Positions 16,822-26,184 of a DNA stretch of 64,000 nt are shown here, one piece after another. Source of the stretch: Liquorilactobacillus nagelii DSM 13675. GTDB taxonomy: Bacteria; Bacillota; Bacilli; Lactobacillales; Lactobacillaceae. A model generated the notes under the pieces. That model was not told the origin of the DNA and did no database searches. It was given only the letters and a program-made list of their open reading frames with translations. Positions within the stretch are counted from its first letter, which is position 1. Every line of letters starts with the position of its first letter. Position numbers and translations under genes: made by a program. The DNA lies in the NCBI RefSeq assembly GCF_019444005.1, contig NZ_CP049304.1, forward strand, positions 682,001-746,000, given 5' to 3'.

Positions 16822-18726
16822 GTGGCCAATGTGCAAACATTAAGAGTCGAAAATTTAAGTAAAACTTATGGCGAAAAAGAGCTATTTAGTGAACTCAATT
16901 TGTTAATCAATGAACACGATCGGATTGGACTGATTGGGGTTAATGGTACCGGAAAAAGCAGTTTATTAAATGTTTTAGCCGGTTGCGATCAAGCAGATCA
17001 GGGAGAATTGATTAAACCTAATGATTATCGGATTGCTTACTTACGGCAGCAGCCACAACTAAATCCAACTGTATCGATTATGGAGGCCATTTTTAGTGGA
17101 GCAGCCCCAATTTTTAAAGCAACTCAAGAGTACGAACAGGCAGCAGCATTATATGGTGCCCATCCAAGTGATAAAAGAGTTGAACAGCGTTATTTACGGG
17201 CTGAAACTAAAATGAATCAACTTGATGCATGGGACGCTGAAAGTCAAGTTAAAACAATTTTGACACAGTTGCAGATTAATGACTTAAAACAAAAAATTTC
17301 AGAATTGTCAGGGGGACAAGAAAAAAGAGTTGGGTTAGCACAAGTCTTAATTCAAGATCCAGACCTACTGATTTTAGATGAACCTACCAACCAATTGGAC
17401 TTTTCATCAATTAGCTGGCTGGAAGAGTATCTAAATAGTTTTAAGGGAGCATTATTAGTTGTCACCCATGATCGCTATTTTTTAGATCGAGTAGCTAAAA
17501 AAATCATTGAGTTAGATCATAGTCATCTTTACAGTTATCCAGGAAACTACCATGATTACGTTCGGCAAAAAGCTGACCGACTTGAAAATGAAGTTGAAGC
17601 TCAGCATAAACAAAATAAGCTTTATCAAAAGGAATTAGCTTGGATGCAGCATGGTGCTAAAGCGCGGAGCACGAAACAACAAGCTCGGATTAATCGTTTT
17701 GAAAATTTAAAAGAAAATTTAGCTACTAAGTCTACCGAGGAACAGGTCAATTTAGAATTAGGTCAGCAGCGATTAGGTAAAAAGGTTATTGAATTAAAAA
17801 AAGCTAAGTTGGTCATTGGCTCACATTTAATTATTGATCAATTGGACTTATTGATTCAGGCTGGTCAGCGAATTGGAATAACTGGAAAAAATGGTGCGGG
17901 CAAATCAAGTTTTTTGAATGTCTTAGCAGGTAAAATGCCACTTTCTGCTGGAAAATTGATTATTGGTCCGACAGTTAAGTTAGGCTATTACCAACAGCAG
18001 TTTGAAAAATTACCACAAGATCTGCGAGTAATTGATTATCTGAAAAAAGTTGCTCAGCAGGTTAAAGACCAAGCAGGAAATATATTGAGTGTTACACAGT
18101 TATTGGAACAATTTTTATTTCCAAGGTATATGCATGGAATTTTAATAAGAAAATTGTCTGGTGGCGAACAACGCCGTTTATACTTACTTAAAATTCTGAT
18201 GCAACAGCCCAATGTCTTATTGTTAGATGAGCCAACGAATGACTTGGATATTCAAACATTAACTATTTTAGAAGATTACTTAGCCGATTTTCAGGGGACT
18301 GTCATTACAGTATCTCATGATCGTTATTTTTTGGATAAAGTTGCGCAAAAACTGTTACTTTTTGAAGGTAATGCGAAAATTGGGACTTTCGATGGCAAAT
18401 TAACCGATTATTTGCAGCAACGGCAAAAAAAAGTTGAAAAGGTCAACGATAAGGGCTCTAAATTAGTTGATGAAAAAAACTTGAAAGAGAATAAAAAGAC
18501 TGCTGAAAAGACAAAACTGACTTATGCTGAAAAAATTGAATTTAAACAGTTAGAAACAAAAATTGATCAATTAGAAAAGCAAAAAACGGGTCTAAGCCAG
18601 CAAATGACAAAAATTTCTGCTAGCGACTACAATAAATTAGCTGAATTGCAGCAAAATTTAGATCAATTGGATCAAGAAATTGAACAAAAAATGACTCGTT
18701 GGGAAGAACTAAGTCTATATGCATAA
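16822..18726 (+). CDS. ABC-F family ATPase (Uup/YdiF type)
   Basis: Soluble protein of 634 residues with two ABC domains and no membrane segment, hence ABC-F, a family acting on the ribosome. Domain 1 has Walker A GVNGTGKSSLLN, signature LSGGQEKRVGLAQ and Walker B LLILDEPTNQLD. Domain 2 has GKNGAGKSSFLN, LSGGEQRRLYLLK and VLLLDEPTNDLD. A linker of about 70 charged residues joins them, and a C-terminal coiled coil (about 540-634) resembles the DNA/RNA-binding tail of Uup. Translation-factor use is more likely than antibiotic resistance, but the sequence does not settle it. Start is GTG 16822 with only a weak GAAAG before it. GTG 16831 is a less likely alternative. Confidence 0.9.
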   Translation: MANVQTLRVENLSKTYGEKELFSELNLLINEHDRIGLIGVNGTGKSSLLNVLAGCDQADQGELIKPNDYRIAYLRQQPQLNPTVSIMEAIFSGAAPIFKATQEYEQAAALYGAHPSDKRVEQRYLRAETKMNQLDAWDAESQVKTILTQLQINDLKQKISELSGGQEKRVGLAQVLIQDPDLLILDEPTNQLDFSSISWLEEYLNSFKGALLVVTHDRYFLDRVAKKIIELDHSHLYSYPGNYHDYVRQKADRLENEVEAQHKQNKLYQKELAWMQHGAKARSTKQQARINRFENLKENLATKSTEEQVNLELGQQRLGKKVIELKKAKLVIGSHLIIDQLDLLIQAGQRIGITGKNGAGKSSFLNVLAGKMPLSAGKLIIGPTVKLGYYQQQFEKLPQDLRVIDYLKKVAQQVKDQAGNILSVTQLLEQFLFPRYMHGILIRKLSGGEQRRLYLLKILMQQPNVLLLDEPTNDLDIQTLTILEDYLADFQGTVITVSHDRYFLDKVAQKLLLFEGNAKIGTFDGKLTDYLQQRQKKVEKVNDKGSKLVDEKNLKENKKTAEKTKLTYAEKIEFKQLETKIDQLEKQKTGLSQQMTKISASDYNKLAELQQNLDQLDQEIEQKMTRWEELSLYA

Positions 18727-18749
18727 TTTTATTTTAAAAGGAGAATAAA

Positions 18750-19706
18750 ATGGCGATTGTCGAGACACCTTATTTAAAGCTGTTGCAAGACATTTTGCAG
18801 AACGGTCATGAAAAAAGTGATCGAACTGGGACAGGTACGCGCAGTCTGTTTGGTTATCAGATGCGTTTTAATTTACAAGCAGGGTTCCCCCTGCTGACTA
18901 CCAAAAAAGTAGCTTTTGGCTTAGTTAAAAGTGAACTATTATGGTTCTTAAGAGGGGACACGAATATTCGCTTTTTACTTAAGCACAATAATCACATTTG
19001 GGACGAATGGGCTTTTAAAAAGTGGATTTCTAGTGCGGCTTATCAAGGGCCGAATATGAATAATTTTGGTCAACGTCGTTTACAAGATGCGACTTTTAAT
19101 CAATTGTATTTACAACAGAAACAGAAATTTTGTGAAAGAATTTTGAATGATGATATTTTTGCTGAAAAATTTGGCAACTTAGGTGATGTCTATGGTGCGC
19201 AGTGGCGTCATTGGAAAACTCGTGATGGACAAGTTATTGATCAGATTCAAAATGTGATTGATGGAATTAAAAAAACACCTGATTCCCGCCGCTTAATTGT
19301 TACTGCTTGGAATCCAGAAGATGTGCCGCAAAGTGCGTTACCACCATGTCATACTTTGTTTCAATTTTATGTCAATCAAGGAAAGTTAAGCTGTCAATTA
19401 TATCAGCGAAGCGCCGATGCCTTTTTAGGTGTTCCATTTAATATTGCTAGTTATGCGTTGTTAACTGCCTTAATTGCTCGTGAAACTGGTTTAGAACTTG
19501 GAGAATTTGTGCATACTTTAGGTGATGCACACTTATATTCAAATCATTTGGTTCAAGCACAAGAGCAATTAACTAGAAAGCCGCAATCAGCACCACAGCT
19601 GTGGTTAAATCCAGCAAAACATTCGTTGGCGGAATTTGAGGTGGCTGATATTAAAGTTACTGACTATCATCCAGCACCGGCAATTAAAGCGCCGGTAGCG
19701 GTCTAG
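18750..19706 (+). CDS. thyA: Thymidylate synthase (ThyA)
   Basis: ThyA, 318 residues, methylates dUMP to dTMP with methylene-tetrahydrofolate. The nucleophilic cysteine is Cys200 in [10 protein letters not shown]. The phosphate-binding arginines lie in [12 protein letters not shown] (23-34) and [13 protein letters not shown] (177-189), and the family box [17 protein letters not shown] follows. The protein carries the extra small-domain segment at about 85-140 known from the Lactobacillus casei enzyme, which is 316 residues long. The folA gene follows after 14 bases. Together they form the thymidylate cycle, with FolA regenerating the dihydrofolate that ThyA produces. The ribosome binding site AAAAGGAG precedes ATG 18750. 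Confidence 0.97.
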   Translation: MAIVETPYLKLLQDILQNGHEKSDRTGTGTRSLFGYQMRFNLQAGFPLLTTKKVAFGLVKSELLWFLRGDTNIRFLLKHNNHIWDEWAFKKWISSAAYQGPNMNNFGQRRLQDATFNQLYLQQKQKFCERILNDDIFAEKFGNLGDVYGAQWRHWKTRDGQVIDQIQNVIDGIKKTPDSRRLIVTAWNPEDVPQSALPPCHTLFQFYVNQGKLSCQLYQRSADAFLGVPFNIASYALLTALIARETGLELGEFVHTLGDAHLYSNHLVQAQEQLTRKPQSAPQLWLNPAKHSLAEFEVADIKVTDYHPAPAIKAPVAV

Positions 19707-19720
19707 AAAGGTAGAAAAAT

Positions 19721-20266
19721 ATGTTAGCTTATATTTGGGCAGAAGATCTCCATCATCAAATTGGTTTTCAAGGGCATTTGCCATGGTACTTGCCCGCGGA
19801 TTTAGCTCATTTCAAACGAGTAACTCAAGGTTATCCAATGATTATGGGACGAAAGACCTTTGCTAGTTTACCAGGAATCTTACCTGGACGGCCGCATTGT
19901 GTTTTGACTAGTTCAAGTGAATACGATCAAAAATATGCTACCGATTCGCGAGTTAAAATTTTTCATACCACTAAGCAATTAGTAGCATTCAATCAAAGTG
20001 ATAACCAACTGAAATTTATCATTGGTGGAGCTAGTTTATTTGCTGCCTTTGCGGATCAAGTTGATTTACTGTATGTTACTAAGATTGCAGCTGCATTTAA
20101 AGGTGATGTCAAAATGCCATCCCTGCCTTGGTCAGAATTTGATTTAATCTGGGCTAAAAAAGGGCGGCAGGATCAACAAAATAAATATCCGCACCAGTTC
20201 AAACTTTACAGTCGGCGAACTAGCAAATTGTCGCTTACTACTCTAGAAAAATATGCCAATAGTTAA
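19721..20266 (+). CDS. folA: Dihydrofolate reductase
   Basis: DHFR, 181 residues, reduces dihydrofolate to tetrahydrofolate with NADPH and is the trimethoprim target. It shows the Met-20 loop region QIGFQGHLPWYLPADLAHFKR with the catalytic Asp27, the NADPH-binding MIMGRKTFASLPG (40-52), LPGRPHCVLTSS, and the C-terminal FIIGGASLFAAF. The C-terminal 25 residues are somewhat longer than in E. coli DHFR. It is co-transcribed with thyA, the usual pairing. No clear terminator follows. A weak stem AGTTAC/GTAACT at 20346-20360 has a T-run only about 10 bases later. Confidence 0.96.
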   Translation: MLAYIWAEDLHHQIGFQGHLPWYLPADLAHFKRVTQGYPMIMGRKTFASLPGILPGRPHCVLTSSSEYDQKYATDSRVKIFHTTKQLVAFNQSDNQLKFIIGGASLFAAFADQVDLLYVTKIAAAFKGDVKMPSLPWSEFDLIWAKKGRQDQQNKYPHQFKLYSRRTSKLSLTTLEKYANS

Positions 20267-20462
20267 CAGGAGTAAATAGCTGATCGAATAGTTATGAAAC
20301 AAGTAAACTATCACGGGCTGTTAATTAATAGCTGCTAAGTATTAAAGTTACTCAGTAACTAGCTAGAATTATTTTTTGCAATTTGATATTTTATTAAAAT
20401 AATAAACTTTCACTAATTTTTGCTGATTTTTTAATTTCTAATGTGAATTTAATGGTAATTTT

Positions 20463-20471
20463 TGCTATACT
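20463..20471 (+). promoter_or_regulatory. Extended -10 promoter of the SGNH-ypmS-yozE cluster
   Basis: TGCTATACT matches an extended -10 (TG-n-TATACT). TGTGAA about 18 bases upstream is a weak -35. Initiation near 20478 would exclude the GTG at 20484 as start and supports TTG 20547. The rest of the 20267-20546 gap is A+T-rich, with no gene seen. Confidence 0.5.
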
Positions 20472-20546
20472 TTAATTATTATAGTGAAATTTAGGCACTC
20501 AAAATATTTTAACAGATACTTCAAATTTTTTGAAAGGAATCTTAGA

Positions 20547-21500
20547 TTGAAAATTTTAAAAACATGGTTGCAATTTTTAGCGATTTTGTTAAGTTTAACC
20601 TTGCTTGTTTTTGGTGGTTGGCATTTGCTTAACCAGAACAAGGGTCAATCACAGTCAACTGCCAAAACTAGCAACTCCGTTAAAAATACGGCAGCTGTGT
20701 CAAGTAAAACTAAAAAAATCAAAACGCAACAATTAAAATTAGTTGCTCTTGGCGATTCGTTAACACAAGGCGTAGGAGATACGACCAATCAAGGTGGTTA
20801 TGTCGGCTTGATTCAGCAAAAGTTGACAGCTTTGCCGCATCTTAAAGTTCAAACCTTGAATTATGGAAAGGCTGGCGATCGTAGCGATCAGATTTTGCAA
20901 CGGCTACAGGCCTCACAAACAATTCAGCAACAAGTAAAGCAAGCAAATGTAATTGTCATGACGGTGGGTGGAAATGATTTGATGCAAGTTTTTGAAAAGC
21001 AGTTTTCGAATCTCACAGACAGTCAATTGGCAGCAGCGGTTGCATCATCACGTAAAATCTATCAAAACAAGGTTAATCAACTGTTGCAGCAAGTCAGAGC
21101 GTACAATTCGACTGCACCAATTTTTGTTTACTCGGTTTATAATCCATTTTATGTATACTTTCCTAAAATTCAGCAATTTCAAAAATATACGGAGCTTTGG
21201 AATACAACCACTAAACAAGCAGTTGCTGAAATAAAAAATGCTTATTTTGTCAATATTGATCAACGAATGTCAACTGGTCAATACTATAAAAACACCAAAC
21301 AATTACAGCAAACTTCGGTAACTGACATTACGACTTTAAATGAAACCAAATTAAATCAAGTATTCAGCGATAAAGAAGAAAAAAATCATTATTTATCATC
21401 AGCCGATCATTTTCATCCTAATTTAAAAGGTTACCGCTATATGACCAGCCGTTTGTATCAAGTTATGTTGCAACATGAGAAAACTTGGCATAAATCATAG
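20547..21500 (+). CDS. SGNH/GDSL-family lipase or esterase, membrane-anchored
   Basis: Protein of 317 residues with an N-terminal signal-anchor helix (about 7-28), a Ser/Thr/Lys-rich linker, and an extracellular SGNH hydrolase domain like YpmR of Bacillus subtilis. Block I is LVALGDSLTQG with the catalytic Ser. The Gly block is LNYGKAGDRSDQI. Block III is MTVGGNDLMQVF with the Asn, and block V is ADHFHPNLKGYRYM with the Asp-His pair. It probably removes acyl groups from a lipid or wall polymer, but the substrate is unknown. A longer frame begins with GTG 20484. TTG 20547 is chosen because GAAAGGA lies about 9 bases before it. It lies in one cluster with YpmS, YozE and CtpA. Confidence 0.87.
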   Translation: MKILKTWLQFLAILLSLTLLVFGGWHLLNQNKGQSQSTAKTSNSVKNTAAVSSKTKKIKTQQLKLVALGDSLTQGVGDTTNQGGYVGLIQQKLTALPHLKVQTLNYGKAGDRSDQILQRLQASQTIQQQVKQANVIVMTVGGNDLMQVFEKQFSNLTDSQLAAAVASSRKIYQNKVNQLLQQVRAYNSTAPIFVYSVYNPFYVYFPKIQQFQKYTELWNTTTKQAVAEIKNAYFVNIDQRMSTGQYYKNTKQLQQTSVTDITTLNETKLNQVFSDKEEKNHYLSSADHFHPNLKGYRYMTSRLYQVMLQHEKTWHKS

Positions 21501-21512
21501 GGGGGAGATATT

Positions 21513-22136
21513 TTGCGACGAGCAAAAGAGCCAACTAAAAAAGTGGGTAGAAAATACAATTATTGGAAATGGGCTTTTATTGGTCTGTTGGCAATTATAT
21601 TGGGCAGTGGCCTTTATTTGATTCAGCAAATAACAGCTCCTAACCAACAAGAACAAGCAATAACTCAGAAAACCAGTTCACTCAAACAGCAAGCTACAAT
21701 CAACGTTGAGATGAATAAGCGGCAATTAAACGCAGCTATTAACTATTATCTAAAACGTCAACAAAAACATGAGAAGATTAAGTATCAGTTTTATGTTGAC
21801 CAAGCTGCTGTTTTAGTGGGAACAACTAAGTTATTGGGACAAAGTGTTTCTTTTTCCTTGTATACGGAACCAACTGTTACTAGTCAAGGAAATATTTTAC
21901 TGCATGCTAAAAGTGTTGCGATTGGAACTTTAAATGCACCACCAAAGTTTATTTTAAGTTATATCCAGAAAAACTATAATTTAGGTAAATGGGTTACAAT
22001 CAATAGTAAGCAGGAAACAATTCGGCTTAATTTGCGCCAAATTAAGGGCTTTCACGGTATTAGCGTTCGGGCACAAAAAATTGATTTGACTAAGAATCAA
22101 TTTAAATTCAAAGTTGATGTACCTTTTAAAAAATAA
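21513..22136 (+). CDS. YpmS family protein (DUF2140)
   Basis: Protein of 207 residues with one N-terminal transmembrane helix (about 15-35) and an extracellular beta-rich domain. The DUF2140 pattern is visible in NKRQLNAAINYYLKRQQ and in YQFYVDQAAVLVGTTKLLGQSV. Bacillus subtilis YpmS sits beside YpmR in the same way, so the pair probably works together at the cell surface. No function is established. The start is TTG 21513, well supported by AGGGGGGAGA about 6 bases upstream, only 12 bases after the SGNH gene. Confidence 0.8.
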   Translation: MRRAKEPTKKVGRKYNYWKWAFIGLLAIILGSGLYLIQQITAPNQQEQAITQKTSSLKQQATINVEMNKRQLNAAINYYLKRQQKHEKIKYQFYVDQAAVLVGTTKLLGQSVSFSLYTEPTVTSQGNILLHAKSVAIGTLNAPPKFILSYIQKNYNLGKWVTINSKQETIRLNLRQIKGFHGISVRAQKIDLTKNQFKFKVDVPFKK

Positions 22137-22150
22137 TTTAGGAGGCAAGA

Positions 22151-22375
22151 ATGTATCGTAAAAGTTTTTATCAGTATTTAATGACCGAACGTAACGCTAA
22201 CAGTTCAACTGCTTTGGCACAATTTGCTAATAGTGCTTTTTTTGATCAAAGTTTTCCTAAACAGTCAGATAACTATGATGAAATATCCAATTATTTAGAA
22301 TTAAATGCAGGATATTTACCGTCTATGACTATTTTTGACCAAGCATGGCAACAGTATTTGGAAAAAATGGAATAA
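22151..22375 (+). CDS. YozE family protein (UPF0346)
   Basis: Small cytosolic protein of 74 residues that belongs to the YozE SAM-like fold family: [33 protein letters not shown] and the following short helices match the family from end to end. Function is unknown, although the fold suggests nucleic-acid or protein binding. It follows ypmS by 14 bases and has a good ribosome binding site (TTTAGGAGGCAAG). Family proteins are often near YpmS/YpmR in Firmicutes. Confidence 0.85.
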   Translation: MYRKSFYQYLMTERNANSSTALAQFANSAFFDQSFPKQSDNYDEISNYLELNAGYLPSMTIFDQAWQQYLEKME

Positions 22376-22402
22376 ATTAAATAAGTTTGCGAGGAATGGA
22401 CT

Positions 22403-23833
22403 ATGTTTAAGCAAAAAAAGACGAAAACGGCCAAACGTTTTGGCTGGTTGACAATTATTTGCAGCAGTTTAACCTGTTTGATAGTTGGCGGCGGAATTGT
22501 ATTTCTTTTCATGAACCATCAATTACAAGAAGCAGAGGCAACGAATCAATCTTTAGGTAAGATTAGTACTGTCTATTCAGCTTTGTATAACAATTATTAT
22601 AAAAGTGTTAGTCGTACTAAGTTAGTTAATGGAGCACTAAATGGTATGGTAGACTCGCTGGGGGATCCGTTTTCTGAGTATATGTCAAAATCGGAAACAG
22701 AGTCGTTGAGTAATACAATTTCCAGTAGCTTCACTGGCATTGGTGCTGAAGTTCAAAAGAGCGGCTCACATATCCAAATAATCTCACCAATCAAAGGAAC
22801 CCCAGCAGAAAAAGCTGGTTTAAAGGCTAAAGATATTATTGAAAAAATTGATGGGAAATCAATTACGGGTTATTCCGTGAATAAAGCGGTATCGTTAATT
22901 CGTGGTAAAAAGGGAACTAGTGTAACTTTGACAATTAAGCGTGGAGATCAATCCTTTACGAAGACTTTGAAGCGTGCAACGATTCCGGTTAAGACGGTTA
23001 GTGGTAAAATTGTTAAGAATCATCCAACAGTCGGTTATGTTCAAGTTTCAACTTTTTCTGAAAATACCGCTAAGGAATTTAAAGCTGAGTTAAAGAGCTT
23101 GCAGAAAAAGGGAGCTAAGTCGTTTATAATTGACATGCGAGATAATCCGGGTGGCTTGATGGACCAAGCTTTAAAGATGTCTTCAATTTTTGTTAAAAAC
23201 GGGAAGGTTTTATTGCGTGTCCAGCAAAGAACCGGGGCACAACAAGTTTACCGTGCAGGTAAAAAATATGATAGTGGCTATAAGATAACTGGTAAAACGG
23301 TTGTTTTAATTAATAGCGGTAGTGCGAGTGCGGCTGAAATCTTTTCTGCAGCATTGCATCAATCAGCTGGTGATCAATTAATTGGGACTAAATCTTATGG
23401 TAAAGGAACAGTTCAAAACACTTTACCATTTAGTGATCAAACTGAGTTGAAGATGACAATTGCTAAATGGCTGACGCCAAATGGCGATTGGATTAATCAT
23501 AAGGGATTACAACCAACCATTAAAGCCGACTATCCAAGTTACGCTTATCAAACGGCTATTGACACTCAAAAAACCTATCAGCAAGGACAAGTTTCGAATC
23601 AAATTAAAAAAATGCAGGTGTTGTTAAACGCAATGCAATATAGTGCGGGGCAAGCTAACGGATACTTTAGTGATCAAACTGTGGCAGCTGTCAAGAAATT
23701 TCAGCAGGACAACAAGTTAACAGTTTCTGGTAAAGCAGATGCCCAGACTATTAATAAATTAGAAGAAAAGGTTGCCGAACAAATTAGTCAACGTGATAAT
23801 GCTTATCAAGCAGCTATTAATGTTTTGAAATAG
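22403..23833 (+). CDS. Carboxyl-terminal processing protease (S41, CtpA/CtpB type)
   Basis: Membrane-anchored serine protease of 476 residues. Order: signal-anchor helix (about 14-38), N-terminal helical region, PDZ domain (about 100-190, ISPIKGTPAEKAGLKAKDIIEKIDG), S41 catalytic core, and a C-terminal peptidoglycan-binding domain (about 398-455, IKKMQVLLNAMQYSAGQANGY). The catalytic pair is Ser309 in SGSASAAEIF and Lys334 in SYGKGTVQ, with the 25-residue spacing seen in E. coli Prc and B. subtilis CtpB. It probably trims exported or wall-associated proteins. The nearby signal peptidase and SGNH genes fit an envelope-maintenance cluster. Confidence 0.93.
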   Translation: MFKQKKTKTAKRFGWLTIICSSLTCLIVGGGIVFLFMNHQLQEAEATNQSLGKISTVYSALYNNYYKSVSRTKLVNGALNGMVDSLGDPFSEYMSKSETESLSNTISSSFTGIGAEVQKSGSHIQIISPIKGTPAEKAGLKAKDIIEKIDGKSITGYSVNKAVSLIRGKKGTSVTLTIKRGDQSFTKTLKRATIPVKTVSGKIVKNHPTVGYVQVSTFSENTAKEFKAELKSLQKKGAKSFIIDMRDNPGGLMDQALKMSSIFVKNGKVLLRVQQRTGAQQVYRAGKKYDSGYKITGKTVVLINSGSASAAEIFSAALHQSAGDQLIGTKSYGKGTVQNTLPFSDQTELKMTIAKWLTPNGDWINHKGLQPTIKADYPSYAYQTAIDTQKTYQQGQVSNQIKKMQVLLNAMQYSAGQANGYFSDQTVAAVKKFQQDNKLTVSGKADAQTINKLEEKVAEQISQRDNAYQAAINVLK

Positions 23834-23845
23834 AATTAGTTAAAA

Positions 23846-23871
23846 ATGGAACGGTAACGTTCCATTTTTTT
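23846..23871 (+). terminator. Intrinsic terminator after the S41 protease gene
   Basis: ATGGAACG (23846-23853) and CGTTCCAT (23858-23865) form a perfect 8-bp stem with a GTAA tetraloop, ending in a T-run. Confidence 0.93.
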
Positions 23872-23937
23872 GAGTAAATTTCTGTTAAAATAACTTTAGG
23901 CAAACTAATTGGTAGCGACTCTTTTTAGGAGAAGTTA

Positions 23938-24492
23938 ATGAGACTAAAGTATAAAATTAATGTAAGTCACTTGAAATACTGGATAGCTATAGTCTTTTGG
24001 GCCTTGTTAGTGGCGGTTATTATCAAATCTTTTTTGCTGGTTCCAATTCAAGTAAACGGAATTTCTATGGAGCCGACTTTGCATTCAAAAGAAGAAATGC
24101 TGATTACTTTACCCGGAAAGATTAAACGGTTCGACATCGTGATAATTAAAACACCTGACCATGTTACTTATGTTAAACGAGTAATTGGGTTGCCAGGTGA
24201 TACATTAAAGTACAAAAATGATCATTTATATATAAATCGGCAAAGAATCAGTGAACCATTTATTAGTCGCGAAATAGCCGATAAAAATGAAAACTATACA
24301 TCAGACTTTACCTTGAAAGAATTAACGGGCTTAAATAAAATTCCGCGCAATCAATATTTTGTTTTAGGTGACAATCGTCGAATTAGTAAAGATTCACGGA
24401 CGATTGGCACAATTGAGGGTAGTTGGATCGTAGGCAAAGCAATTTTGATTTATTGGCCGCTTAATTGTTGGCGCTGGCTGTATAAGTTTTAG
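23938..24492 (+). CDS. Type I signal peptidase (copy 1)
   Basis: Signal peptidase I, 184 residues, cleaves signal peptides of exported proteins at the outer face of the membrane. One N-terminal membrane helix (about 14-36) is followed by box B NGISMEPTLHS with nucleophile Ser43, box D YVKRVIGLPGD with general base Lys80, and box E QYFVLGDNRRISKDSR. It is the first gene of a run through rbgA, rnhB, dprA and topA. The ribosome binding site AGGAGAAG lies about 5 bases before the ATG. A second signal peptidase I is encoded at 43,596, so the cell has at least two. Confidence 0.94.
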   Translation: MRLKYKINVSHLKYWIAIVFWALLVAVIIKSFLLVPIQVNGISMEPTLHSKEEMLITLPGKIKRFDIVIIKTPDHVTYVKRVIGLPGDTLKYKNDHLYINRQRISEPFISREIADKNENYTSDFTLKELTGLNKIPRNQYFVLGDNRRISKDSRTIGTIEGSWIVGKAILIYWPLNCWRWLYKF

Positions 24493-24510
24493 AAATACGG
24501 AGGAATTAAA

Positions 24511-25377
24511 ATGAGTAAAATTCAATGGTATCCAGGACATATGGCAAAGGCTATCCGTCAAATAAAAGAGAATTTAAAAATGGTTGATTTAGTTTTAGAA
24601 TTAGCTGATGCTCGTTTACCAGAATCATCAAGAAATCCATTGGTGCAAGAACTGATCCAAAATAAGCCAAGTCTGCTGTTGCTGACAAAAAAAGATTTGG
24701 CAGATCCAACCGAAACTCAAGGATGGGTCAATTATTATCAAACACAACAACAACCAGTTTTAGCAATTAATAGTTTACATGATCGTGCAAGTGTAATAGA
24801 GAAAAAAATTCAGTCGGTTTTAGTTGAAAAAATTGCTAAGCAGCAGCAACGAGGAATCCAGAAAAAGCGATTGCGAGTCCTATGTCTAGGAATCCCCAAT
24901 GTTGGTAAATCAACTTTACTGAATCAATTGGTGGGTAAAAAGGCGGCACAAACTGGTAATCGTCCTGGAGTAACTAAAGCTCAGCAATGGCTTAAAGTAG
25001 GTAAAACTTTGGATTTATTAGATACACCCGGAATTTTATGGCCTAAGTTTGAAGATCCTTTGATTGGACAGAAGCTAGCTTTAACCGGTGCAATCAAAGA
25101 CACTTTATTTGCCGCTGATGATATTGCTCTGTTTGCTTTGGAATATTTTGAACAAAAGCAGCCAACTCAATTATTAGAACGCTATCATTTAAAGAAAACT
25201 GATCTCCAAATGGAATTACCAGAATTGCTATTGCTAATTACGCAAAAAATTGGGTTGCGTGACGATTATGAACGTGCAAGTCAACGAATTATCTTTGATT
25301 GTCGTCAAGGAAAATTGGGACGCTACACCTTAGATCAAGTACCAAAATTGGTGGAAAAATTGGATGAAAGTAAATAA
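24511..25377 (+). CDS. rbgA: Ribosome biogenesis GTPase RbgA (YlqF)
   Basis: RbgA, 288 residues, is a circularly permuted GTPase needed for late 50S subunit assembly. The permuted motif order is visible: G4 LTKKDLAD (about 56-63) comes before G1 GIPNVGKSTLLNQL (about 128-141), followed by G3 LLDTPGILWP. The N-terminus IQWYPGHMAKAIRQI is diagnostic of the family. The C-terminal helical ANTAR-like domain is present. It overlaps rnhB by one base (TAATG), a coupling conserved in Firmicutes. The ribosome binding site ACGGAGG is clear. Confidence 0.96.
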   Translation: MSKIQWYPGHMAKAIRQIKENLKMVDLVLELADARLPESSRNPLVQELIQNKPSLLLLTKKDLADPTETQGWVNYYQTQQQPVLAINSLHDRASVIEKKIQSVLVEKIAKQQQRGIQKKRLRVLCLGIPNVGKSTLLNQLVGKKAAQTGNRPGVTKAQQWLKVGKTLDLLDTPGILWPKFEDPLIGQKLALTGAIKDTLFAADDIALFALEYFEQKQPTQLLERYHLKKTDLQMELPELLLLITQKIGLRDDYERASQRIIFDCRQGKLGRYTLDQVPKLVEKLDESK

Positions 25378-26144
25378 TGGAAAATAAGCAAACAATTAGA
25401 GATATAAAAAGTTTATTAAGACAAACTCCAAGTGAGGCGCAACTTGACAGGTTCAAAAATGATTCACGAAAAGGCGTTCAACAACTGTTAGAAAAATTTT
25501 ATCGGTGTCAGTTAAAACAAAAGCAACAGCAAGAAAGGTTTGATGAACGTTTCAAATATGAGCGAACTTTTTGGGAGGAAAATAAGATAGTTGCTGGTAT
25601 TGATGAAGTTGGACGGGGACCGTTAGCAGGCCCAGTTGTTGCAGCCGCAGTTATTTTACCGCCGGACTTTGCAGTTTATCAAGTTAATGATTCCAAACAG
25701 TTGAGTCATAAACTGCGGGAAAGTTTGTATTCACAAATTTTGTTGCAGGCCCAAGCAGTTGGAATTGGAGTAGTAGATAACACAAAAATTGATCGATTGA
25801 ATATTTATCAAGCAACCCGTGTAGCAATGAAACAAGCAGTTAACAATTTATCGATTAAGCCCCAACAGCTAATTATAGATGCAATGCAAATTGATTCGCC
25901 TATTTCGCAATTAGAATTAATTAAAGCAGATGCTCAAAGTAACAGTGTAGCGGCGGCCAGTATTGTAGCTAAGGTTTGGCGTGATCATTTGATGGAGTTT
26001 TATGATCAAATCTATCCGGGTTATAGTTTTTCAGCTAATGCGGGATATGGAACTGCAGCTCATCTATTAGGGTTAAAAGAGCATGGAGTTACTCCAATTC
26101 ATCGCCAAACATTTGCACCAGTGACAAGTTTTTTAAAAAGTTAG
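25377..26144 (+). CDS. rnhB: Ribonuclease HII
   Basis: RNase HII, 255 residues, cleaves RNA in RNA-DNA hybrids and initiates removal of misincorporated ribonucleotides. The catalytic DEDD-type acidic residues are seen in GIDEVGRGPLAGPVVAAAVIL (Asp-Glu), IIDAMQID and KADAQSNSVAAASIVAKVWRD. The C-terminal GYSFSANAGYGTAAHLLGLKEHG is typical. The N-terminal 70 residues form the extra helical domain of Firmicutes RNase HII. The start codon overlaps the rbgA stop. Confidence 0.96.
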   Translation: MENKQTIRDIKSLLRQTPSEAQLDRFKNDSRKGVQQLLEKFYRCQLKQKQQQERFDERFKYERTFWEENKIVAGIDEVGRGPLAGPVVAAAVILPPDFAVYQVNDSKQLSHKLRESLYSQILLQAQAVGIGVVDNTKIDRLNIYQATRVAMKQAVNNLSIKPQQLIIDAMQIDSPISQLELIKADAQSNSVAAASIVAKVWRDHLMEFYDQIYPGYSFSANAGYGTAAHLLGLKEHGVTPIHRQTFAPVTSFLKS

Positions 26145-26184
26145 GCCTTTTGCGTAGTTTAAACTATGTAGGAGTGAGTTAATA

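Noticed and set aside
16822..18726. ABC drug exporter
   Set aside because: Two ATPase domains occur without any transmembrane segment or permease gene nearby, which identifies an ABC-F protein.
20346..20377. Terminator after folA
   Set aside because: The 6-bp stem is followed by a T-run only about 10 bases later, so it is not a standard intrinsic terminator.
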